A stretch of 64,000 bases of DNA, from the NCBI GenBank assembly GCA_041390365.1, contig JAWKQB010000004.1, positions 46,715 to 110,714 of the forward strand, read 5' to 3'. Below are positions 58,242 through 64,000 of this stretch, in pieces (positions within the stretch are counted from its first letter, which is position 1; every line of letters begins with the position of its first letter). Under the pieces are notes generated by a model. That model was not told where the DNA came from and searched no databases. It worked only from the letters and a program-made list of their open reading frames with translations. Source of the DNA: Syntrophotaleaceae bacterium. GTDB taxonomy: Bacteria > Desulfobacterota > Desulfuromonadia > Desulfuromonadales > Syntrophotaleaceae. A program made the position numbers and the translations under genes.

Positions 58242-59534
58242 TCACCATTGTCCGGACCAGGCCGGATGACTGCAGGCTCCAGCCGATTGGGAGATCCGGC
58301 GGGCGCCTGTACCGTCGGCCCGCATGATGTAGATGGCCTTTTTGCCCTCCTGATCGGAGGAGTAGACGAGAAAACGACCATCCGGACTCCAGCGCGGGTG
58401 CTCCTTGTTGCCGGGGCCGAAAGTGAGCTGGCGCTCGTCGGTGCCGTCGGGCTTGATGGTGAAGATATCGAACCTCCCGCTTTCCAGCCGGGTGTAAGCG
58501 ATGCGGTCGCCGCGAGGACTCCAGGCAGGCGTGGCACTGTACTTGCCGCTGGTCGGCAGTCGTTTCGCCGACCGGGACCAGACGTCGAGGATGAAAACCT
58601 GCGGGTTGCCGAGCCGGTCCGATACAAAGGCAATGCGATCGCCGGCGGGGCTCCAGCTCGGATCGACGTCGATCCCCCAGTGGTCGGTCAGGCGTTTGCG
58701 GTCCGTGCCGTCTGTGCCCAACAGATAAAGGTCAGGATTGCCATCCCGGGAGAGAGTCAGGGCCACTTCCCTGCCGTCGGGACGATATCTGGCGGCGATG
58801 TTGAGCCCGTTTCTGGCCGACAGGCGCACTTCACGGCCGGAATAGATATCCTTGCGATAAAGATCGGGGTTGCCGGCCTTGTAGGAGGTGAAAAGCAGTT
58901 CCTTGCCAACGGGCGAGAAATCGGGATTGAGAACGATGGACCGGTGGGAAGTCAATGGCACGACGTTGCGCCCGTCGACGTCCATCATGTAGAGTTCCTT
59001 GCGCCCGGTCCGGTTGTCGATATAGGCGATGCGGGTGTTGAAGGGACCCTGGAGACCGGACAGGCTTTCCAGGATCTGATCGGCGAAACGATGGGCCATC
59101 CGGTGGATGTCGGCAGGATCGCCTACGTAGCGACGGCCGTTGAGCAGTCTGCGGTTGACGACGTCGAACAACCGGATTTCCAGAACCAGGCGGCCGTTCT
59201 GCATGCCCGCTGTCCCTTTGACCAGCGCCTCGGTGCCGAGCAGACGCCATTGGCCGAAATCGATGTCGGTACTGTTCATGGTCGGGCGGCGGGCGTCGGA
59301 GAGGAAGGAAGCGGGATTGACCAGGGAGAACAGGCCGCTGAGGTCGAGCAGGCTGGCCAGGGTTTTGTTGAAATCGGCGGCCAGCCCTGGGGGCGGCTGC
59401 TGCCCCTGACCGGGCAGGAGTGTGGTCAGGGCCAGGGAAATGGTCTGCTGGCCAGGTGCCCTGATTTCGATCTGGGCAAGGGCTGATGCGGGTATCAGGA
59501 AGAGGATGGCGAACAACAGGAAAAGTCGACGCAT
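58242..59534 (-). CDS. tolB: Tol-Pal system beta-propeller protein TolB
   Basis: The 430-residue protein has a signal peptide (PASALA-QI), the N-terminal TolB domain (DLSGLFSLVNPASFL) and five to six WD-like blades with repeated DGR and PxWSPxGDRIAF motifs. It is periplasmic and links Pal in the outer membrane with TolA. It lies 4 bases after the tolA-like gene. Confidence 0.96.
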   Translation of the reverse strand: MRRLFLLFAILFLIPASALAQIEIRAPGQQTISLALTTLLPGQGQQPPPGLAADFNKTLASLLDLSGLFSLVNPASFLSDARRPTMNSTDIDFGQWRLLGTEALVKGTAGMQNGRLVLEIRLFDVVNRRLLNGRRYVGDPADIHRMAHRFADQILESLSGLQGPFNTRIAYIDNRTGRKELYMMDVDGRNVVPLTSHRSIVLNPDFSPVGKELLFTSYKAGNPDLYRKDIYSGREVRLSARNGLNIAARYRPDGREVALTLSRDGNPDLYLLGTDGTDRKRLTDHWGIDVDPSWSPAGDRIAFVSDRLGNPQVFILDVWSRSAKRLPTSGKYSATPAWSPRGDRIAYTRLESGRFDIFTIKPDGTDERQLTFGPGNKEHPRWSPDGRFLVYSSDQEGKKAIYIMRADGTGARRISQSAGACSHPAWSGQW

Positions 59535-59538
59535 GATG

Positions 59539-60504
59539 TCAGTCCATAAGGTCTTTAAGGTTGAATACGACTTCGACGTTGACCTGGCGTTTTGGGGAAA
59601 AGGGCAGCTGTTTTTCCTTCAAAATCGCTTTGGTGACCGAATCATCGAAGTTGCTGTCTCCGGATTTCTTCAGGAATTCATAGCTGATCAATTTGCCATC
59701 GGCGCCATAGATGATGCGGGTTGTGGCTTCGAGATCGCGACGGCTGGCCTGGTATTTGGAAAAACTCCAGTTCTGCTTCAGGAATGTCTGCAGCCAGAGC
59801 TCCTGGCTGACCCCGGCTTCATTCCCCGTGCCGTCGGGCATGCCGAGGGGGACTTCGCCGGTGCCTCCGGCATTTCGGCCGCCCGTTCCGCCGGAGCCTC
59901 CGGTATTCCGCGTATCCATGCTGGCCAAAGCAGCCAGTCTTTCCTTGATGGCTTCCCGCTCGGCTTTGGCCTGCAGGGCCTGGATGGCGCCGAGGGTTTC
60001 CTGGTAGCTCTTTTCAACGTCCGCTTTGGAGTTTCCCGCCGTTTTCTGAGCCGTCGGCTTCGGTTTTTCTGAAGCGGTTTTTCCCGTTTTCGCAGTAGCC
60101 GCCGTTGCCTTTTCAGCCTTCGGCTTGGGTGCCGCGACGGCCTTATCCGGATGGGCCTTACTGGCCGGTTTCTCAGGCTTCGATACGGCTGGTTTCTGCG
60201 GCGGGACGTTTTGAGGAGGCGCTGCCGCCTTTGGCGCGGCCGTGGCCGCGGGTTTCGGGGCCGCAGGTTTTCCGTCGGGCTTTTCCGCGCCGTCGGGACG
60301 GCCGGCACGGGGATTGGCCACCGGCATCTTGCTCAGGTCGACGAAATAGACCGGACGGTGTTCCAGCACCGGGCGGGGCTTCAGCACGCCGGAAAAAAAG
60401 AGCGCAGTCGCCAGATGCAGCACCAGGGAGAGCAGGGCGAACCGCGCGAAATTCGGTTCGCGACGGACATTCGCATCGGCCCTATGTTTTTGTTTGGTGC
60501 TCAT
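59539..60504 (-). CDS. tolA: TolA/TonB-like protein
   Basis: The 321-residue protein has an N-terminal membrane helix (FALLSLVLHLATALFFSG) with the Ser-His pair used by TolA/TonB to contact TolQ/ExbB, a long Lys/Pro/Ala-rich spacer, a short helical segment, a Gly-rich stretch, and a TonB-like C-terminal domain (RRDLEATTRIIYGADGKLISYEFLKKSGD). Placement between tolR and tolB makes TolA the natural call, though the C-terminal domain is TonB-type. Confidence 0.9.
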   Translation of the reverse strand: MSTKQKHRADANVRREPNFARFALLSLVLHLATALFFSGVLKPRPVLEHRPVYFVDLSKMPVANPRAGRPDGAEKPDGKPAAPKPAATAAPKAAAPPQNVPPQKPAVSKPEKPASKAHPDKAVAAPKPKAEKATAATAKTGKTASEKPKPTAQKTAGNSKADVEKSYQETLGAIQALQAKAEREAIKERLAALASMDTRNTGGSGGTGGRNAGGTGEVPLGMPDGTGNEAGVSQELWLQTFLKQNWSFSKYQASRRDLEATTRIIYGADGKLISYEFLKKSGDSNFDDSVTKAILKEKQLPFSPKRQVNVEVVFNLKDLMD

Positions 60505-60524
60505 ATCGGCAGATCGTTCTTAAA

Positions 60525-60962
60525 TCATTTCGAGGATTGGGTCGGGTCCGGAGGCTGGGATACCATGCCCAGTTTTTCGATGCCCGCACCCTTGATGGCG
60601 GCCATGACCTGCACCACCCTGCCGTAGGGAACATCCCGGTCGGCTTCCAGAAAAACCTGCTTTTCCTTGCGCGCTTTTAGAATCTGCTGCAGGACGGGGC
60701 CGAGCTTGGCGGCATCATCAACGGCCGTTTGGCCGATGGAGATAGCGCCGGTTTTGGTGACGGTGACCACTACGGGTTCATTTGCGGCTTCGAGTCCGGG
60801 GGAATCGGCCACTTCGGGAAGGTTGACCTCGACCCCCTGCTCCAGCATGGGAGCAGTGACCATGAATATGATCAGCAGCACCAGCATGACGTCCACGAAG
60901 GGAGTGACGTTGATCTGGGACAGACTGCTGCGTTTGCCGCTGTCTCTCTGGCCGACTTCCAT
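60525..60962 (-). CDS. tolR: TolR biopolymer transport protein
   Basis: The 145-residue ExbD/TolR protein has a single membrane helix with the key Asp in VTPFVDVMLVLLIIFMV and a periplasmic domain containing VTKTGAISI and VFLEADRDVPYGRVVQVMAAIK. With TolQ it forms the proton-driven motor. It starts directly at the tolQ stop. Confidence 0.95.
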   Translation of the reverse strand: MEVGQRDSGKRSSLSQINVTPFVDVMLVLLIIFMVTAPMLEQGVEVNLPEVADSPGLEAANEPVVVTVTKTGAISIGQTAVDDAAKLGPVLQQILKARKEKQVFLEADRDVPYGRVVQVMAAIKGAGIEKLGMVSQPPDPTQSSK

Positions 60963-61637
60963 CTAGCCCCTCCGCAGCATGCGCTCGACGATATTGAGAT
61001 ACTCCTGGCTGAAATTGTCCATTTCGCCGGTCAGAACATTGACCTTGTTGACGAAATGATTGTAGCCCATAACAGCCGGAATGGCGGCGACCAGGCCGAT
61101 GGCGGTCGCGACCAGGGCTTCAGAAATGCCCGGAGCGACCACGGCCAGGGATGCGCTTCCGGTTTGGCCGATGCCGTGGAAGGAGTCCATGATCCCCCAA
61201 ACCGTGCCGAAAAGACCGATAAAAGGCGCCGTGGAGCCGGTGGTGGCCAGGAACGTGAGATACTTTTCCAGGCGATGGGTTTCCTGCGTGGTGGCGCGTC
61301 GCAAGGCCCGGGCAACATTGTCCGCCTTGCCCATTTCGGCGGTGAACTGGGACGTATCCTCTTCGCCGTTGCGCGGGCGCTGGCTGTGGAGCAGTTCCTG
61401 GTACCCTTCCCGGAAGAGCACGGTCAGGGGGGAGTGGGCGAAGTTGCTCAGCCCCTTGTTGATGGCATCGAACCGTTTCTGCGTCCAGAAATAGTTGAGA
61501 AACCTTTCGGAATCGCGGCTGGCACGGCTGATGACGCGGTATTTGAAGAAGATGATGGCCCAGGAGGCGACGGAAAAATAAACGAGAACAAGCAGCACCA
61601 GCTTGACGACAGGCCCCGCTGCAAAAATGAGGTCCAA
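60963..61637 (-). CDS. tolQ: TolQ proton channel subunit
   Basis: The 224-residue protein has three membrane helices: VVKLVLLVLVYFSVASWAIIF near the start, then TTGSTAPFIGLFGTVWGIM and a third around ALVATAIGLVAAIPAVMGYN. The conserved Thr residues of the proton path are present. It heads the tol operon. Confidence 0.95.
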   Translation of the reverse strand: MDLIFAAGPVVKLVLLVLVYFSVASWAIIFFKYRVISRASRDSERFLNYFWTQKRFDAINKGLSNFAHSPLTVLFREGYQELLHSQRPRNGEEDTSQFTAEMGKADNVARALRRATTQETHRLEKYLTFLATTGSTAPFIGLFGTVWGIMDSFHGIGQTGSASLAVVAPGISEALVATAIGLVAAIPAVMGYNHFVNKVNVLTGEMDNFSQEYLNIVERMLRRG

Positions 61638-61723
61638 GGGTGATCCCTCCTTATTCCTGATTGATGACCGGCTTCGGAAAAGTGTGTTCTGAGGTGAACC
61701 GGGAGTGTCAAAGTTCTGGCCGA

Positions 61724-62425
61724 TTATCTGTCATCACCGCCAGGCAAGTCAACAGTCATTCCGGAAAAAGAATCTTCATCCGGCACCGAATTCAGCAGCC
61801 GGCGGGCCAGTCTGGCGGTTCTGCTCGAGGGGGAGCGGTGAATGAGGAGAAGCAGATCGGCCGAACGGTCCAGGTCGAACCACTGCTCGACCAGGCGCCA
61901 GGACAGACCGAGGGCATCGGCCCGCTGACGTGTCGCCGGCCACACCCCGGATGTGCTCCAGGGAATATCCAGAAAAAGCTGCGGCCGGTGTTGCCGGGTT
62001 CCGATCAGGACGTAGCCGCCGTCCACAGCCGGAATGGCCACCAGATCGGTCCGTTCCAGGTAGACGAGGGCCTCGGTGATCAGAGCAGGAGGAAGATCGG
62101 GGCTGTCGCTGCCGATCAGTGCGGCGGTGCGGCAACCGGCGGCAAACAGGTAGGCGAAGGCCTGGCTCATTCTCTGTCCGAGGTCGCCGGCCCTTTGGGG
62201 AATGCACTTCAGCCGGGGGAAGCACGTCTTGAAAAAACCTTCATCCCCCTCATAGAACAAAACCGGCTCGGCCGGCACGTGGGCCACCACGGCCTCCACT
62301 GTTTCCATGAGCGATTCGCGATAGAGAAGGGCTGCCTGTTCCGGCGTCAACGGAGGGCAGAGGCGGGTCTTTACCAGGCCGGGCAAGGGTTCCTTGGCGA
62401 AGATGCCGAGAGCGTTGCCGGTCAC
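61724..62425 (-). CDS. DUF2064 / TIGR04282-type glycosyltransferase
   Basis: GTG at 62425 gives MTGNALGIFAKEPLPGLVKTRL as in relatives and leaves 10 bases after folE2; TTG at 62473 and ATG at 62455 would overlap folE2. The 233-residue GT-A fold protein has AALLYRESLMETV, GDLGQRMSQAFAYL, IGSDSPDLPP and DGGYVLIG. The family is linked to arsenosugar or other sugar-phosphate pathways. No radical SAM arsenosugar partner is near, so its own reaction is unsure. Confidence 0.85.
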   Translation of the reverse strand: MTGNALGIFAKEPLPGLVKTRLCPPLTPEQAALLYRESLMETVEAVVAHVPAEPVLFYEGDEGFFKTCFPRLKCIPQRAGDLGQRMSQAFAYLFAAGCRTAALIGSDSPDLPPALITEALVYLERTDLVAIPAVDGGYVLIGTRQHRPQLFLDIPWSTSGVWPATRQRADALGLSWRLVEQWFDLDRSADLLLLIHRSPSSRTARLARRLLNSVPDEDSFSGMTVDLPGGDDR

Positions 62426-62435
62426 GGCACCCTGT

Positions 62436-63233
62436 TCATTCGGCCGCGTCGTCATGTCCGGAGGAATGTTCAACCAGGGCGTAGGCGGAGTGATTGTGGA
62501 TCGACTCGAAATTTTCGCACTCGACCCGAAACCAGAGAATCTCTTCCAGGGACTGCAGCTTTTCGGTCACCGCCCTGACGATATCCTCAACGAACATGGG
62601 ATTGTCATAGGCCTGTTCGGTGACCGATTTCTCGTCCTCCCGCTTCAGCAGGGAATAGACGGGAGCACTGCCACAGGTTTCGATCAGGGCGATGAGGTCC
62701 TCGATCCAGATGAACTTTTTCGACCGGATTTCCACCCGCACGGCGCTCCTTTGGTTGTGCGCTCCCCGCTGGCTGATTTCCTTGGAGCAGGGGCAGAGCG
62801 ACGTCATCGGCACTTCCACGCCGAGGACGAAATCCTTTTTCTCACCCAGGGTACCCTGCAGCCGGCAGCGGTATTCCATCAGGCTGCGCGCCCGGGAGAC
62901 GGGGGCTTCCTTTTCGATGAAATAGGGAAATTCCATCTCCAGGTGGGCGCTGGTGGCTTCCAGGCGATCCTTCATCTCCTGGAGGATGCTGCCCATGTTG
63001 CGCATCGTGATTTCGCCGCGGTACTGGTTCAGGATCTCGATGAAGCGGCTCATGTGGGTGCCCTTGAAGTGGTGGGGCAGATCGACGTACATGTTGATCC
63101 GGGCCACAGTGTGCTGCTGATCCCTGCTTTTGTCCATCACCACGATCGGATAGCGGATATCCTTGACGCCAACCTTGTCTATGGGGATGTTGCGGGTATC
63201 CCGCTCCATCTGCATGTCGCGCATATCGTTCAT
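62436..63233 (-). CDS. folE2: GTP cyclohydrolase FolE2 (type IB)
   Basis: The 265-residue protein has family blocks VGVKDIRYPI, the catalytic Cys in SLCPCSKEIS, GAHNQRSAVRV and EDIVRAVTEKL. It makes dihydroneopterin triphosphate from GTP with non-zinc metals, for folate and for queuosine. queC ends 3 bases upstream, so the pair likely feeds 7-deazaguanine synthesis. Confidence 0.95.
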   Translation of the reverse strand: MNDMRDMQMERDTRNIPIDKVGVKDIRYPIVVMDKSRDQQHTVARINMYVDLPHHFKGTHMSRFIEILNQYRGEITMRNMGSILQEMKDRLEATSAHLEMEFPYFIEKEAPVSRARSLMEYRCRLQGTLGEKKDFVLGVEVPMTSLCPCSKEISQRGAHNQRSAVRVEIRSKKFIWIEDLIALIETCGSAPVYSLLKREDEKSVTEQAYDNPMFVEDIVRAVTEKLQSLEEILWFRVECENFESIHNHSAYALVEHSSGHDDAAE

Positions 63234-63236
63234 CGT

Positions 63237-63923
63237 TTACTGTTCTTCTTTCGCATAGGCAACGGGATCCTCGGCGCCGGCTTCACGGAAGCCCTTCAAT
63301 CGCAGTCGGCAGGAGTCGCAAAGGCCGCAGGCTTCGCCTGTGGGCCGGGGATCGTAGCAGGAATGAGTCAGGCCATAGTCCACTCCCAGCTCCAGACCGC
63401 GGCGGATGATCTGGGCTTTGGTGAGCCGGATCAGGGGCGTGTGGATGTGAAACCGGCCACCCTGAACGCCTGCCCGGGTGGCCAGATTGGCCAAGTTTTC
63501 AAAGGCCGAAATATATTCCGGCCGGCAATCGGGATACCCCGAATAATCGAGGGCGTTCACCCCGATGAAGATGTCGAAAGCCCCAAGGACTTCGGCCTTG
63601 GCCAGCGCGAAGGACAGAAAAATGGTGTTGCGGGCCGGGACGTAGGTGACGGGAATCTGGTCTGCGGCAGATCCGTCCTTGGGGACATCCAGGTCGGATG
63701 TCAGGGCGCTGCCGCCGATCTGGCGCAGGTCGATGCGAAGCACCTGATGGTCTACGGCGCCGAGCCGGGTGGCATATTCGGCGGCCCGGTCCAGCTCGAT
63801 GTTATGGCGCTGGCCGTAGTCGAAACTGAGGGTGTGTGGGGCAAAGCCTTCGGCGCGGGCGATGGCCAGCACGGTGGCTGAGTCGAGTCCGCCGCTGTAG
63901 AGGACGACAGCTTTTTTATCCAT
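63237..63923 (-). CDS. queC: 7-cyano-7-deazaguanine synthase
   Basis: ATG at 63923 follows AAAGG; TTG at 63941 is a weaker choice. The 228-residue protein has the PP-loop YSGGLDS, DYGQRHNIEL, VPARNTIFLSFALAKAE and the zinc site CYDPRPTGEACGLCDSCRLR. It converts carboxydeazaguanine to preQ0 with ATP and ammonia in queuosine synthesis. It starts the queC-folE2 unit. Confidence 0.96.
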   Translation of the reverse strand: MDKKAVVLYSGGLDSATVLAIARAEGFAPHTLSFDYGQRHNIELDRAAEYATRLGAVDHQVLRIDLRQIGGSALTSDLDVPKDGSAADQIPVTYVPARNTIFLSFALAKAEVLGAFDIFIGVNALDYSGYPDCRPEYISAFENLANLATRAGVQGGRFHIHTPLIRLTKAQIIRRGLELGVDYGLTHSCYDPRPTGEACGLCDSCRLRLKGFREAGAEDPVAYAKEEQ

Positions 63924-64000
63924 GAAAGGCCTTTCTTTCAATACCGCGCAGTTTCGCTTCCGCTAAACTGCGTCAGAACCGCGGGGTTGCGCCCCCGCGC
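63924..64000 (-). promoter_or_regulatory. Structured leader of queC (cut by window end)
   Basis: Read on the reverse strand, CGCGGGG/CCCCGCG flank a GCGCAA loop, and CGCAGTTT/AAACTGCG flank an AGC-GGAA-GC tip, together filling the leader up to the ribosome site. It does not match the preQ1-I pattern I know. The rest lies beyond the window. Confidence 0.5.

Overview
The window looks like a chromosomal piece of a GC-rich Gram-negative bacterium, most likely of the Desulfuromonadales/Geobacter group. This placement is inferred from several traits seen together: the futalosine route to menaquinone (mqnB, mqnD), FolE2 with QueC, a complete tolQ-R-A-B-pal-cpoB cluster, many PAS/Cache signalling proteins, and an accessory lipid cluster built around B12-type radical SAM enzymes. 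I saw no rRNA, tRNA or CRISPR array. The first gene is cut by the left edge.

Positions 1-14800 hold an acyl/polyketide-like lipid cluster. The forward arm is a B12-binding radical SAM protein, a GT2 glycosyltransferase fused to DUF2062, an LpxL-type acyltransferase, an ACP, a catalytic ketosynthase, a ketosynthase-like partner without the active-site Cys, a PagL-like outer membrane deacylase, a secreted protein with an internal duplication, a small unknown, a BtrH-like acyltransferase, an ABC-2 exporter, a second ACP and a lipoprotein. A convergent arm carries a KASIII enzyme and a second B12-type radical SAM protein behind a near-consensus promoter. Together they suggest assembly of an unusual acyl chain on ACP, its transfer to a (glyco)lipid and its export.

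Positions 14965-34298 are mixed. They hold a PPOX-fold protein, two tandem lipoprotein hydrolases, a ZIP metal transporter, a class A penicillin-binding protein, an ECF sigma factor with a membrane anti-sigma-like protein and small envelope proteins, a secreted Arg/Asp repeat protein, a three-gene signalling cassette, a CAP-domain protein, a hydrolase-OsmC fusion, and a compact GNAT/BKACE/PP-loop operon of unknown product.

Positions 34480-42499 are the most striking part: an apparently self-contained reverse-strand locus for ethanolamine (or a related amino alcohol). It encodes a PocR-domain sensor kinase, a LuxR-type response regulator, a predicted outer membrane protein, an orphan substrate-binding lipoprotein, an ethanolamine ammonia-lyase in which EutB and EutC are fused in one chain behind a Sec signal peptide, and an integral membrane protein. 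No microcompartment, EutA reactivase or aldehyde dehydrogenase gene is present. An extracytoplasmic AdoCbl-dependent lyase would be unusual.

Positions 42798-64000 carry a Cache-GGDEF protein, serA, mqnB-mqnD, a thioredoxin-like protein, a porin, an FG-GAP-like secreted protein, a complete group II intron with its maturase placed just after a terminator, the Tol-Pal cluster, a DUF2064 glycosyltransferase, folE2 and queC. Several intergenic regions share short hexamer tracts, a dispersed ACCACA/GCACAGAG element and a palindromic GGGGCAGACC element.
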